A DNA stretch of 64,000 bases from Tenacibaculum adriaticum. GTDB taxonomy: Bacteria > Bacteroidota > Bacteroidia > Flavobacteriales > Flavobacteriaceae. This document shows positions 19,088 to 29,118 of the stretch, one piece after another. How positions within the stretch are numbered: the first letter of the stretch is position 1; each line of letters opens with the position of its first letter. A program made the translations under genes and the position numbers. The notes beneath the pieces are model-generated. The model saw only the letters and a list, made by a program, of their open reading frames with translations, was not told the DNA's origin and did not search any database. The stretch spans positions 62,001 through 126,000 of the forward strand of contig NZ_VNIA01000001.1 of assembly GCF_008124875.1 (NCBI RefSeq), written 5' to 3'.

Positions 19088-20029
19088 ATGACAGGAACGG
19101 TTTATAAATCAACAGGAAGTTGGTATTGGGTAAAATCTGGAGACGAATTTTATAATTGTCGTATTAAAGGAAAATTTCGTCTTAAAGGAATTAAAAGCAC
19201 TAATCCAATAGCTGTGGGAGACAAAGTAGAATTTTCTTTAGAAACCAATAACGATGAAGTAACAGGCGTAATTACAAAAATCTTTGAAAGAAAAAATCAC
19301 ATTGTTCGTAAATCGGTAAACTTATCTAAACAAACGCATATTATAGCTGCCAATATTGATCAAGTTTTTTTATTAATTACCATAAACAACCCTCCTACTT
19401 TTACCACTTTCATCGATCGTTTTTTAGTTACTGCTGAAGCCTATTCAATAAAAGCAATTCTTGTTTTTAATAAAATTGACACTTATGAAATTGAAGAACG
19501 TGCAGAAATTTTATATTTAAAAGACATTTACGAATCCATTGGTTATGAGTGCATTGAAGTATCTGCCGTAACCGGTAAAAATGTAGATAAGATAAAAAAA
19601 ATGATGCTTGGTAAAGTAAGTATGTTTTCTGGTCATTCGGGGGTTGGTAAAACTACTCTGTTAAATACTCTTGAACCATCATTAAATTTAAAAACAAAAG
19701 AAATTTCTGAACAACACAAACAAGGTCAACACACCACCACTTTTGCCGAAATGTTTGATTTAAGCTTTGATGCGCGAATAATCGACACTCCTGGAATTAA
19801 AGGTTTTGGTGTGGTGGATATGGAAAAAGATGAATTAGGTGATTATTTTCCTGAGTTTTTCGCGTTAAAACAGCACTGTAAATTTAACAACTGCATTCAT
19901 GTTAACGAACCACAATGTGCTGTAAAAGAAGCTTTAGAACGTGAAGAAATTTCTTGGTCCCGTTACAAAAGCTACCTTCAAATTTTAGAAGGAGAAGAGG
20001 AACATTACCGAACGGATGTTTGGGAATAA
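19088..20029 (+). CDS. rsgA: Ribosome small-subunit-dependent GTPase A
   Basis: A circularly permuted GTPase that checks late 30S maturation. The 313 residues give an N-terminal OB fold, then the permuted motifs in the order NKID (G4), SGHSGVGKTTLLN (G1) and DTPGIKGFG (G3), and a C-terminal zinc knuckle with CKFNNCIHVNEPQC. The open frame reaches upstream to 19055, within the terminator of the previous operon, but the family start MTGTVYKSTG at 19088 is preferred. Confidence 0.94.
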   Translation: MTGTVYKSTGSWYWVKSGDEFYNCRIKGKFRLKGIKSTNPIAVGDKVEFSLETNNDEVTGVITKIFERKNHIVRKSVNLSKQTHIIAANIDQVFLLITINNPPTFTTFIDRFLVTAEAYSIKAILVFNKIDTYEIEERAEILYLKDIYESIGYECIEVSAVTGKNVDKIKKMMLGKVSMFSGHSGVGKTTLLNTLEPSLNLKTKEISEQHKQGQHTTTFAEMFDLSFDARIIDTPGIKGFGVVDMEKDELGDYFPEFFALKQHCKFNNCIHVNEPQCAVKEALEREEISWSRYKSYLQILEGEEEHYRTDVWE

Positions 20030-20049
20030 CAATCAAAAAAAAGAAGAAT

Positions 20050-20502
20050 ATGAAAGCTGTTATTCAGCGAGTTTCAAAAGCTAGTGTTACTATTAAAAAT
20101 AAAAAAGTTGCCGATATTCAACAAGGATTATTAATTCTTTTAGGTATCGAAGATTTAGACACAATGGAAGATATAAATTGGTTATCAAAAAAAATTGTAA
20201 ATCTTAGAATTTTTAATGATGAAAATAATATCATGAATAATTCGTTGTTAGAAATACAAGGTGATGCTATTGTAGTAAGTCAGTTTACACTACATGCATC
20301 TACTAAGAAAGGGAATAGACCAAGTTATATTAAAGCTTCTAAACCAGAATCTGCAATACCTATGTATGAAAAGTTTATTACTCAAATAGAGAACGTTTTA
20401 GGTAAGAAAGTAGAAACTGGTGAATTTGGAGCTGATATGAAAGTAGAATTATTAAACGATGGTCCTGTAACAATTATAATCGATTCAAAAGACAAAAAAT
20501 AA
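20050..20502 (+). CDS. dtd: D-aminoacyl-tRNA deacylase
   Basis: Removes D-amino acids, and glycine from mischarged tRNA, protecting translation. The 150 residues begin MKAVIQRVSKASVT and show the two active-site motifs SQFTLHA and NDGPVT. The open frame extends upstream into rsgA, but ATG 20050 gives the standard start. It follows rsgA by 20 bp and is likely co-transcribed with it. Confidence 0.95.
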   Translation: MKAVIQRVSKASVTIKNKKVADIQQGLLILLGIEDLDTMEDINWLSKKIVNLRIFNDENNIMNNSLLEIQGDAIVVSQFTLHASTKKGNRPSYIKASKPESAIPMYEKFITQIENVLGKKVETGEFGADMKVELLNDGPVTIIIDSKDKK

Positions 20503-20525
20503 TTCCACGGAAAATAAATATTTAA

Positions 20526-20533
20526 TATATTTG
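20526..20533 (+). promoter_or_regulatory. Probable -7 box for the YceI gene
   Basis: TATATTTG lies 43 bp before the ATG at 20576. No TTTG is present at the expected -33 position. It is flanked by two similar segments, CCACGGAAAATAAATATTTA (20506-20525) and CCATGGAAAATATATTTA (20534-20551), an imperfect direct repeat spaced by 28 bp that could bind a regulator. Confidence 0.45.
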
Positions 20534-20575
20534 CCATGGAAAATATATTTAATCCATAATCAATTTTAAAAACAA

Positions 20576-21226
20576 ATGAAAAAACTAATTTTATCCCTAG
20601 TAGTATTTGCATCAGTATTAACTGCATGTAAATCAGAAAAAAAAGAAAAAGTGGAAGTTAAAGAAGAAGTTGTAGTTGAAGAAACTGTAGCTGCTGAAGA
20701 AGTTGCTCTTGACAATGTTAATGTTGAAACTTCTGTATTAACTTGGAAAGGAACTAAGCCAACCGGAGCACACGAGGGTACAGTTGCTTTAAAAAGTGGT
20801 TCTTTAGTAGTAGAAGAAGGAACCGTTAAATCTGGAGAGTTTGTTGTTGATTTAAATACAATTAAATGTACTGATTTAGGTGATTCTGAATACGGACAAA
20901 AATTAATAGGACATTTAAAAAATGCTGATTTCTTTGATGTTGAAAAATACCCAACTTCTAAATTTGTAATTACTTCTGTTGAAAATAAAGACGATAAATT
21001 AGCTGTAACAGGTAACTTAACTATAAAAGATGTTACTAAAAGCATTACTATTCCTGCGACAGTATCTGAAGAAAACGGAGTTGTAACTTTTAAAAGTGAT
21101 AAATTTAATATCGATAGAGCTGATTTTAATGTAAAGTATGCTTCTAAAAAATTCTTCGACAATTTAAAAGATAAATTTGTTGATGATTTAGTAGAACTGT
21201 CTTTTGAAGTAAAAGCTACGAAATAA
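20576..21226 (+). CDS. YceI-family lipoprotein
   Basis: A 216-residue envelope lipoprotein: basic start, hydrophobic stretch and lipobox LTAC with Cys18, followed by a Glu/Val/Lys-rich linker of about 30 residues and then a YceI beta-barrel domain (VLTWKGTKPTGAHEGTVAL at its start, LTIKDVTKSITIPA near its end). YceI domains bind long isoprenoid or lipid chains; the ligand here is unknown. It has its own probable promoter and terminator. Confidence 0.88.
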   Translation: MKKLILSLVVFASVLTACKSEKKEKVEVKEEVVVEETVAAEEVALDNVNVETSVLTWKGTKPTGAHEGTVALKSGSLVVEEGTVKSGEFVVDLNTIKCTDLGDSEYGQKLIGHLKNADFFDVEKYPTSKFVITSVENKDDKLAVTGNLTIKDVTKSITIPATVSEENGVVTFKSDKFNIDRADFNVKYASKKFFDNLKDKFVDDLVELSFEVKATK

Positions 21227-21244
21227 TTAAACTTATTATTTTAT

Positions 21245-21278
21245 AAAAAAAAACCGAGCAAATGCTCGGTTTTTTTTA
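21245..21278. terminator. Bidirectional terminator between the YceI gene and lipB
   Basis: A-run, AAACCGAGC, loop AAAT, GCTCGGTTT, T-run. The two flanking genes converge on it, and A and T tracts on both sides let it act in each direction. Confidence 0.88.
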
Positions 21279-21977
21279 TAAAATATAATTATCTACTTCA
21301 AACAAATTTTTAAAGTGTTTTAATATTTTTTCTTTCACCTCATCTGTAGGTATTTTTCTACCCAATTCAGACTCCATCGAAGCAACAGCTTTTCCACGAA
21401 TTCCACACGGAATAATATTATCAAAATACCCTAAGTCAGTATTTACATTTAAAGCAAAACCATGCATGGTAACCCATCGGCTTGTTCTAATTCCCATCGC
21501 ACAAATTTTACGTGCAAATGGAGTCCCCACATCTAACCAAACGCCTGTTTCTCCTTCACTTCTTTCTCCTTTTAATCCATATTCATCAATAGTTAAAATA
21601 ATAGTTTCCTCTAACAATCGTAAATATTTATGAATATCAGTAAAGAAATTTTCTAAGTCTAAAATAGGATACCCAACAATCTGCCCAGGACCATGATATG
21701 TGATATCTCCTCCTCTATTTATCTTATAAAAAGTTGCTCCTTTTTCTTTTAATTGTTCTTCGTTGAGTAATAAATTGCTCATATCTCCACTTTTCCCTAA
21801 TGTATATACATGTGGATGCTCAACAAAAAGAAAGTGATTTTTTGTTTGGATTGAAGATTCATTTCTTCTGTTTTGAATTTTTAAGTCGACAATACTTTGC
21901 AGTAAATCAGCTTGATAATCCCAAATATATTTGTAATCTTTTTGAGATAAATCCTGCAAATAAACATTTTTATTCAT
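21276..21977 (-). CDS. lipB: Lipoyl(octanoyl) transferase
   Basis: Transfers octanoate from acyl carrier protein to lipoyl domains. The 233 residues contain the RGGDITYHGPGQIVGYPILD signature, a lysine in KICAMGIR and the catalytic cysteine in IIPCGIRGKAV, all conserved in LipB. Its 3' end runs into the shared terminator. It stands alone on this strand, and no lipA is visible nearby. Confidence 0.95.
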   Translation of the reverse strand: MNKNVYLQDLSQKDYKYIWDYQADLLQSIVDLKIQNRRNESSIQTKNHFLFVEHPHVYTLGKSGDMSNLLLNEEQLKEKGATFYKINRGGDITYHGPGQIVGYPILDLENFFTDIHKYLRLLEETIILTIDEYGLKGERSEGETGVWLDVGTPFARKICAMGIRTSRWVTMHGFALNVNTDLGYFDNIIPCGIRGKAVASMESELGRKIPTDEVKEKILKHFKNLFEVDNYIL

Positions 21978-22059
21978 ACTTTTGCTTAATTATTTCATTT
22001 TTATTGCGATTATCATAACGTAGAAAAACACTTTTTTTACCCCGAAACAACAAAAATAT

Positions 22060-25000
22060 ATGAAAAAAATTACATTGTTAGCTTTCTTTATGCTTTCTTT
22101 ATGCATAAATGCTCAAGAATTATGGAAAAAAACAAAAGGTAATGAAAATATTAATGGTATCTCAACGCATAAGTTAGATAGTGATAATTTCACTATTGTT
22201 AACTTAAATTTATTAAAATTTAAGTCTTTAATTACTAATTGCCCTAAAAGAGGATTAACTTCAGGTAATTTAGTTACTATTCCTGATGAAAAAGGAAATA
22301 TTGAGAGATTTGAAATTTTTGAAAATCCTATTCTTGCTCCTTCATTAGCCGCAAAATACCCTGAAATTAAATCGTACATAGGTGTAAACAAAAAAAATGG
22401 AGCTACTCTAAGAATGAGTGTATCACAAAAAGGTGTGCAAACTATGGTTAGCTACAAAAACAAACCAACTGTTTTTATACAACCAGTAGAAAACAGTACT
22501 GAAAAATATGTGGTTTATAATAGGTTATCTAAAACTAGCCTACCTAAAGAAGAATTCATTTGTTCTACGGCAGATGAAATTGTTTCTAAAGACAACATAA
22601 AAGACTCTTATAGCAGAGATGCAAATGACCAAACTTTGCGTAAGTTTAGATTAGCGATGTCTGTTAATGGAGAATATACAACATATCATGGAGGGACAGT
22701 TGCTGGAGCTTTAGCTGCAATAAATGCAACTATAACTAGAGTAAATGCTGTGTTTGAAACTGATATGGCAGTAACCTTTGAAGTACAAGATTTTCCAGAA
22801 TTGATTTATACGGACCCAGCCACCGACCCTTATTCAGGTTCATTAAGTGCTTGGAATGTTGAATTGCAAAACACTTTGACAAATACGATAGGTAACGACG
22901 CTTATGATATCGGACATATGTTTGGTGCTTCCGGTGGTGGCGGAAACGCAGGATGTATTGGTTGTGTATGTGTAGATGATACAACTTCCATCAATGATGA
23001 AAACAAAGGAGCAGGAATTACTTCTCCTGCCAATGCAATTCCAGAAGGAGATACTTTTGATATAGACTATGTTGCCCATGAAATTGGACATCAAATGGGG
23101 GCAAACCATACATTTTCTCATAATACAGAAGGCACAGGCGTAAATGCAGAACCAGGTTCTGGTTCTACAATTATGGGGTATGCTGGTATTACAGGCTCTA
23201 ACGTACAGCAAAATAGCGATCCATATTTTCACTATCATAGTATTCGTCAAATTTTAACAAATTTAGAAACTCAGACATGTTGGCAAAATAATAGTCCTAT
23301 AAATTTAACAAATAGCCCTCCTGTAGCCAACGCAGGTAATGATTATATAATACCTGGAGGCACTGCTTTTGTATTAAGAGGAGATGCTACTGATGCTGAT
23401 AGCAGTGATAATTTAATGTATTGCTGGGAACAAACAGATAGTGGCCAAGTTACAGCAAGTCAGTTTGGCCCTACAAGAGAAGTAGGAGCTCAAGCAAGAT
23501 CTTTGTCTCCTTCTCCTGATTCAGACAGATATATACCAAAATTAAGCCGTGTAATTGCAGGGCAATTAACAGAAACCAACCCCAGCTCTGGTGATGATTG
23601 GGAAACTGTTTCTCTGGTTGATCGGGAACTAAACTGGGCTTTAACTGTGCGAGATAGAGAACCAACAGCTTTAGGTTTAGGAGGACAAACCAGCTATGAC
23701 ACTATGAAAATAACTGTTGATACCACTGCAGGACCATTTATAATTACTTCTCAAACCACTAATGAATTATGGGATGTTGGATCAACACAAACTGTTACTT
23801 GGGATGTTGCTGGCACAGATTCAGGCGCAGTTAATACGACAACTGTAAACATAAAAATGTCCGTTGATGGTGGTATAACATTTCCTTATATACTAGCTAG
23901 TAATGTACCTAATGATGGGAGTCATGAAATAATCACGCCTGCTACAGGTGGTGATACAACCTCTGCCAGAATTATGGTAGAAGGTAACGATAACATCTTC
24001 TATGCAGTAAATTCATCTAACTTCTCAACACAAGAATCTGAATTCGCTTTAACTATTGATAATCCAACTTTAGATGTTTGTAAACCTAATGATGCTGTTT
24101 ATCAATTTACTTATAAAACATTTTTAGGTTTCACAGGTACTACGACATTTTCTGCAGATAATTTACCTGCTGGGGCTACAATTACATTCAACCCTGTTTC
24201 TGCAGTAGATAATAACACACAAGTAACTGCTACAATAACAACTACAGATGCTGCTAAAGCTAGCTACCCAATAATTTTAAAAGGAACATCTGGTAGTATT
24301 GTAAAATCCATAAATGCTACCTTAAATATATTTGATGATAGTTTTGACCAATTAACATTAACTTCTCCAACAGATGGAATTACAGGAGAACTTTTATCTC
24401 CCTTACTTAATTGGGTAGAAGACAACAATGCTACATCATATGACATAGAGTTAGCAATTGATAGTAACTTTGCAAGTATTGTTGCTAATGGTAATGTAAC
24501 AACTAATTCTTATACCGTTCCTACAATTTTAGAGTACACTACTAGATATTACTGGAGGGTAAAACCTAAAAACAATTGTGGTGAAGGTTCTTTTTCTAAC
24601 ATTTTTAATTTTACTACAGAAGAACCCTCATATTGTAGTTCAACTTTTACACAGTCTAATGGAAGCGAATACATTTCTAATGTTACTTTCAATACCATTA
24701 ATAATGATTCAGGAAATGATCACGATCCTGATGCAGATGATGGTTATCAGGATTTTACCAATATTTCAACCATAGTTCAATCTGGAGAAACCTATCAAGT
24801 GAGCGTTACATTTGATGCCAAAACCTTTAGAGACCATTGTTTTGTTTTCATTGATTGGAATCAAGACTATGTATTCAATATAGATGATGAAAGATATGAT
24901 TTAGGCACAATATCTGGAAGTATTGTTACTGGAACCATGGACATTACTGTTCCAGAAAATGCAGTAAACGGATCTACCAGAATGAGAGTTATTATTGAAT

Positions 25001-25377
25001 ACACCAACCCAAATGAAGATAGTTACGGAGAAGGTGCTTGTGATGAAGATCAAGGAAGTGAGTGGGGAGAAACAGAAGATTACACAATTGTTGTGGATAA
25101 CCCAGCATCCGTTAAAGACTTTTCTTTTAATAGCTTTAGCCTTTATCCTAATCCTTCAGAAGGAAAATTTAACTTGAGATTTGAAGTTTTAAATACAAAT
25201 AAAGTTTCTCTTAAATTATTTGATATCAGAGGACGAATGATAGAGCAAAAAGATTATAAAAATACTTCATCTATTTTCTCTGAAGAATTAACATTTGACA
25301 AAATTAATGCTGGATTATATTTATTACAAATTCAAAACGGCAATAAACAAACAACCAAAAAACTAATTATTAAATAA
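22060..25377 (+). CDS. Secreted reprolysin-like zinc metalloprotease with T9SS sorting tail
   Basis: A 1105-residue exported protease. It begins with a signal peptide ending near INAQE, followed by a propeptide-like region, then the metalloprotease domain with the metzincin site HEIGHQMGANH (residues 340-350) and a later Met-turn candidate in GSTIMGYAG. After this come beta-sandwich and fibronectin-like repeats, a GEVED-type domain (FVFIDWNQDYVFN, EDYTIVV), and a C-terminal type A sorting domain (SLYPNPSEGKFNLRF to KQTTKKLIIK) that directs T9SS export. It is a stand-alone gene. Confidence 0.92.
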   Translation: MKKITLLAFFMLSLCINAQELWKKTKGNENINGISTHKLDSDNFTIVNLNLLKFKSLITNCPKRGLTSGNLVTIPDEKGNIERFEIFENPILAPSLAAKYPEIKSYIGVNKKNGATLRMSVSQKGVQTMVSYKNKPTVFIQPVENSTEKYVVYNRLSKTSLPKEEFICSTADEIVSKDNIKDSYSRDANDQTLRKFRLAMSVNGEYTTYHGGTVAGALAAINATITRVNAVFETDMAVTFEVQDFPELIYTDPATDPYSGSLSAWNVELQNTLTNTIGNDAYDIGHMFGASGGGGNAGCIGCVCVDDTTSINDENKGAGITSPANAIPEGDTFDIDYVAHEIGHQMGANHTFSHNTEGTGVNAEPGSGSTIMGYAGITGSNVQQNSDPYFHYHSIRQILTNLETQTCWQNNSPINLTNSPPVANAGNDYIIPGGTAFVLRGDATDADSSDNLMYCWEQTDSGQVTASQFGPTREVGAQARSLSPSPDSDRYIPKLSRVIAGQLTETNPSSGDDWETVSLVDRELNWALTVRDREPTALGLGGQTSYDTMKITVDTTAGPFIITSQTTNELWDVGSTQTVTWDVAGTDSGAVNTTTVNIKMSVDGGITFPYILASNVPNDGSHEIITPATGGDTTSARIMVEGNDNIFYAVNSSNFSTQESEFALTIDNPTLDVCKPNDAVYQFTYKTFLGFTGTTTFSADNLPAGATITFNPVSAVDNNTQVTATITTTDAAKASYPIILKGTSGSIVKSINATLNIFDDSFDQLTLTSPTDGITGELLSPLLNWVEDNNATSYDIELAIDSNFASIVANGNVTTNSYTVPTILEYTTRYYWRVKPKNNCGEGSFSNIFNFTTEEPSYCSSTFTQSNGSEYISNVTFNTINNDSGNDHDPDADDGYQDFTNISTIVQSGETYQVSVTFDAKTFRDHCFVFIDWNQDYVFNIDDERYDLGTISGSIVTGTMDITVPENAVNGSTRMRVIIEYTNPNEDSYGEGACDEDQGSEWGETEDYTIVVDNPASVKDFSFNSFSLYPNPSEGKFNLRFEVLNTNKVSLKLFDIRGRMIEQKDYKNTSSIFSEELTFDKINAGLYLLQIQNGNKQTTKKLIIK

Positions 25378-25395
25378 CCATACCTTTTATAAAGC

Positions 25396-25426
25396 AAAAA
25401 AGCGAACTTAAAAAGTTCGCTTTTTT
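25396..25426. terminator. Bidirectional terminator between the protease and receptor genes
   Basis: AAAAAAGCGAACTT, loop AAA, AAGTTCGCTTTTTT: a 14-bp stem with A and T tracts on either side, between convergent genes. Confidence 0.9.
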
Positions 25427-25443
25427 ATTGATTAATAATTAAA

Positions 25444-28173
25444 TTACAAATTATACTTTACACTAAAAGTTGCATAACGTGGTTGTATTATATACGCTGA
25501 CGTACTATTAAAAATAGTATTTGTATCGTCTTGATTCAAAGATTTTGTATTTAATAAATTAGTCATTCCAATTTTATATTCCCATTTACTATCTTTCTTC
25601 TGATAGGTTAAATCTGCATCCCAAAAACTATAAGTATTTAGTGTTTTTTCTTCATTTCTATAGTTATTATATGTATATTTTGTATTGAAAACTAAATCGT
25701 TTGTAATAAACGCATCAAAATTTATAAATGGACTATGAGTAGTAAACGTGTTTATATTCCCTCCTTGATCATACTTATTAATACTTACGTTGTATCCAAC
25801 ATCAAAGTTAGGGGCATCTCTAAAGTTAGAACTTAAACGAGTTCTATACAATTGTGTAAACGAATTTGATTCTCTGTTTTCATTTGTGTTTGTCTCGCTT
25901 GAAAAAAATAAGTTATTAGATTTTGAATATCCTACATTACCTCCTAATGATAATTTAAATTTTCGATAACTTTTTTGAAAATTAGCATTCGCTGAAATAC
26001 TTTCATCTGGAAAAACCGAATTAATTGATGTTGAAGTTTGATCTACCCCATTAAACTCAGTTAATCCTTTTACAGCATCAATTCGTTTGTTATAATTAAT
26101 GTTAGCAAACACATTTGTATAATTAAACATGTTAAAACTGAAATAGCTTAAACTAATATTATGAGAAAGCGCACTTTCTAACTCTCGGTTACCAGAATAC
26201 AATCGATTGTAATTATTAAAGACGTACCCTTCTGCAACACTATTAATATCCGTAAAACTTACTTGTTGACTATAATTTAAACGTAATGTTTCTGATTTTT
26301 TTAACGCAACTTTAATCGAAGCATCAGGTAATAATTTAGTGAAATTATTATCAAACGATGTCCCTAATTGTATGTTTTCTGCTGAATATTGATGTAAAGT
26401 AAATCCTTGATCAAAGGTGAATATTCCTGTTATAAATTTATAATGCAATCCGCCAAAATAATCATTGAAAGTATACTCAACATCGTTAATTACATTTGTA
26501 TTATTAATATTTTGTTGGTTTCCGTTATCTAAAACTTGGAAAACATCAGAATTAAATTGCTGGGTACTTAGAGTACTTCCTAAACTAAAATTCAAATTAC
26601 TTTTAGCATTTAACACGTAATAATAATCAATTTTTACATCTAACTTGTTTGTCTTTACTCGTTTGTTTTGCGAAACATCAAACAACGTTTGGGGAGACGT
26701 TAATCCTAATTGATCAGCAAATGATAATTCTGCTAATTTTGCATTGTAAAATGGATCTTCGTTCTGCCATAAATGTTGCGCTTCAAAAGAAAAAATGTTT
26801 TTATCATTTAACGTATAATAATAATTTGCATTTTGACTGATTGAAAACGGATTTTGTGAAGAAACCTCATCAATAGGAACTGTAGTATTTGCTCCATTTA
26901 CAGTTATTCTATTTGAAGTAAAATTTTGATATTCGTTTTGATCAGAAACTTTTATAAAAATATCATAATCAAATTGATTGTTTTCATTCTTTTTATAGCT
27001 AGAACTCAACTTTATCAACCCTAAATTACTTTTTTGATTTGTGGAACTCTGAGTTGTTTCTGTTTCTATAGCGTCTGGATTATTTTCTTCTGGATTGATA
27101 TAATTCCTGGTTGTATTTTCTTCCATATCCGTATTAGTTCCTGAATAAATGGCAAACCCACTTAAGTCCCAATTCTGCTTAGGTGAGTAACTAAAATTTA
27201 CGGCACCAAAACGCGTTTCAATTTCTTTAGCCTTATCATTTCTCATAGTTAAAAAACCAATATCCGAAGAAGCTACATTAAAACTTGTACCGCGACCTCC
27301 ACCTCCTCTAAATCCACCAGTAAACTTAAAATAATCACGACGAGTAAATGGTATTTCTCCAATATTATTAAAGTCTGAAATTACATTTACACTATATTTT
27401 GGATTGTAATAAAATAATTTAGGATGTACTAAATAACGTTCATCTTGCATACCTAAACCAACTCCAGCAACTACTTCTCCAAACCAAAAATTTTTCTTTC
27501 CTTCTTTCAACTTCAAATTGATAACAATGTTATCTTCATTATCAGTAACTCTGCTCATTTGACTAACTTCACTATGATTTTTTAACACCTCTACTTTATC
27601 AATAGCATTGGCAGGAATGTTTTTGACAGCCAATTTAGAATCTCCATCAAAAAAATCTTTCCCTTCTACCATTACTTTTTTAACCGTTTTTCCTTCCACT
27701 TGAATTTCACCATCATCATTTACCTCAACGCCAGGTAATTTTTTTAAAACATCTCCTAATTTTTTTTCTGTTCCGCTTTTAAAAGAATCAGCATTGTACA
27801 CAATAGTATCTCCTTTAACTGTAACTGGCATTTTAGAAATAATTTCAACCTCATCTAATGTTTCATCTAATTCAAGAATAATATCTTTTAAAAGATCAGA
27901 TTCTTGTGTAACTATAGTTAGATCTGATGTTTTCATACCTACATAACTCGCTTTAATAGAATATGTCGCATTCTTCTTTAAATTAAGTTTATAATTACCA
28001 TAAGAATCTGTAAACCCATAAGAATCTAACTTTTTAGTGTTATTATTAATAGCAATTAAATTTGCCATTTCTAATGGATTACCAGTACTATCTTTTACAA
28101 CTCCTGATAGTTTAATTTGCGCATTGGTAATGTTAGCAATCATAATGACTGCGAGTAGTAATAGTTTTTTCAT
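25444..28173 (-). CDS. TonB-receptor-like outer-membrane beta-barrel protein
   Basis: A 909-residue outer-membrane protein: signal peptide ending NITNAQ, a carboxypeptidase-regulatory-like domain (GVVKDSTGNPLEMANL), a plug domain (VEGKDFFDGDSKLAVKNI) and a large barrel of the OMP_b-brl_3 type. A Gly-rich loop, GGFRGGGGRG, lies near residue 285. I see no SusD-like partner, so it is not a SusC/D pair. It lies 17 bp after a GLPGLI gene and is probably the last gene of that operon. Its substrate is unknown. Confidence 0.9.
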   Translation of the reverse strand: MKKLLLLAVIMIANITNAQIKLSGVVKDSTGNPLEMANLIAINNNTKKLDSYGFTDSYGNYKLNLKKNATYSIKASYVGMKTSDLTIVTQESDLLKDIILELDETLDEVEIISKMPVTVKGDTIVYNADSFKSGTEKKLGDVLKKLPGVEVNDDGEIQVEGKTVKKVMVEGKDFFDGDSKLAVKNIPANAIDKVEVLKNHSEVSQMSRVTDNEDNIVINLKLKEGKKNFWFGEVVAGVGLGMQDERYLVHPKLFYYNPKYSVNVISDFNNIGEIPFTRRDYFKFTGGFRGGGGRGTSFNVASSDIGFLTMRNDKAKEIETRFGAVNFSYSPKQNWDLSGFAIYSGTNTDMEENTTRNYINPEENNPDAIETETTQSSTNQKSNLGLIKLSSSYKKNENNQFDYDIFIKVSDQNEYQNFTSNRITVNGANTTVPIDEVSSQNPFSISQNANYYYTLNDKNIFSFEAQHLWQNEDPFYNAKLAELSFADQLGLTSPQTLFDVSQNKRVKTNKLDVKIDYYYVLNAKSNLNFSLGSTLSTQQFNSDVFQVLDNGNQQNINNTNVINDVEYTFNDYFGGLHYKFITGIFTFDQGFTLHQYSAENIQLGTSFDNNFTKLLPDASIKVALKKSETLRLNYSQQVSFTDINSVAEGYVFNNYNRLYSGNRELESALSHNISLSYFSFNMFNYTNVFANINYNKRIDAVKGLTEFNGVDQTSTSINSVFPDESISANANFQKSYRKFKLSLGGNVGYSKSNNLFFSSETNTNENRESNSFTQLYRTRLSSNFRDAPNFDVGYNVSINKYDQGGNINTFTTHSPFINFDAFITNDLVFNTKYTYNNYRNEEKTLNTYSFWDADLTYQKKDSKWEYKIGMTNLLNTKSLNQDDTNTIFNSTSAYIIQPRYATFSVKYNL

Positions 28174-28190
28174 TTTTTTAATTTCACTAG

Positions 28191-29030
28191 TTATCTTCCT
28201 CCTCTTCCGCCATCTCGTCGTCCTCTAAACATTTCTCGCATTTCCTCCATCTTCTTTTTCATAATTTTATTATATTCTTCACGAGTTACCTTGTCTCCCT
28301 TAGTCGGTGCTTCAATCATAACTTTTTCTGTAGGATTTAAAACCACTTCTGTGCATAAAATTGTAGTTCTATCTGAATTAATTTCTAAAATCAACCCTGG
28401 CAATCCCCAATACTTCTCTGGCCCATTACTCACAGGAATTTGAGGTGTATACCAAGCAGTAACTAGAGTTTCCTTTGGCGTTTCAATTTCATCCGAAACT
28501 TTGATAACCTTCGTTGAGTCTTTTGGTTTGTCATCATTTCTCCTTCGCATACTTCTCCAATCAAAATCATCGTTCTTTTTTATCATCGTTGCTTTATAAC
28601 AAGTATAGTTACCTATTTTTTTTGTTTCACCACTCATTTCCCATTGTGGCATTTCTACTTCTTCAGTTATTAAAAATTTTTTACCAAAAAACTCCTTGGC
28701 TTCTATCATTTTTTTTTCAGAAATATTTTTGTACTGTGTACCACCACTCATTCCTCCAAAACGAAAACCTCCTTGTCCTGGAGTTTCTAATTTTTCTTCT
28801 TCTTTATATAATGATGAAATTTTATTAAAATGAAGTATGTATGTTTTCTCTAACATATTCTTCATTCTATCCATCATTTGTTTTTTTCTTTGTTCAGACA
28901 TTTCACGATCATTAAAACGACTCATATCGAATGAAGTTTTTGATTGATAAACCGCTTTTCCTTGAAAATCTTTTTGCGCAAATACAACAACTGAACAAAA
29001 CAAAAACAGGTAAGTGAAAATTGATTTCAT
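28191..29030 (-). CDS. GLPGLI family protein (second copy)
   Basis: A 279-residue exported protein with a signal peptide ending VVFAQK and the family signature YWGLPGLILEI near residue 215. It is a clear paralogue of the gene upstream: both share DFQGKA, TSYKIGDYTCYKA-like text and AWYTPQIPVSNGP. The C terminus is unusual, ending RGRRDGGRGGR. GLPGLI (Porph_ging) proteins have no assigned biochemical role. The gene sits between its paralogue and an outer-membrane barrel on the same strand. Confidence 0.88.
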   Translation of the reverse strand: MKSIFTYLFLFCSVVVFAQKDFQGKAVYQSKTSFDMSRFNDREMSEQRKKQMMDRMKNMLEKTYILHFNKISSLYKEEEKLETPGQGGFRFGGMSGGTQYKNISEKKMIEAKEFFGKKFLITEEVEMPQWEMSGETKKIGNYTCYKATMIKKNDDFDWRSMRRRNDDKPKDSTKVIKVSDEIETPKETLVTAWYTPQIPVSNGPEKYWGLPGLILEINSDRTTILCTEVVLNPTEKVMIEAPTKGDKVTREEYNKIMKKKMEEMREMFRGRRDGGRGGR

Positions 29031-29053
29031 ATTTTTAGCTTTAATTTTTTATA

Positions 29054-29074
29054 AAGATAATTCTTAGTTATCTT
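29054..29074. repeat. Short inverted repeat between the two GLPGLI genes
   Basis: AAGATAA (29054-29060) and TTATCTT (29068-29074) with a 7-nt loop, in the 88-bp spacer. It could be a weak processing or termination structure that sets relative expression of the operon genes; no convincing T-tract follows on the minus strand. Confidence 0.3.
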
Positions 29075-29118
29075 CGTTAGACTTAAAAAAAAGCTAAAGG
29101 TTTAATCGGTAATTATTT

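Noticed and set aside
20566..21162. Minus-strand frame of 198 codons opposite the YceI gene
   Set aside because: Its Ser/Thr/Val-rich content is the complement of the Glu/Lys/Val-rich coding strand; YceI on the plus strand has a signal peptide, lipobox and domain match.
22843..23250. Minus-strand frame of 135 codons inside the metalloprotease gene
   Set aside because: It lies wholly antisense to a well-supported protease domain, has odd Cys/Ile-rich composition and no promoter or family signal.
28514..28828. Plus-strand frame of 104 codons inside a GLPGLI gene
   Set aside because: Phe/Leu/His-rich product of reading the complement of Lys/Glu-rich codons; no independent support.
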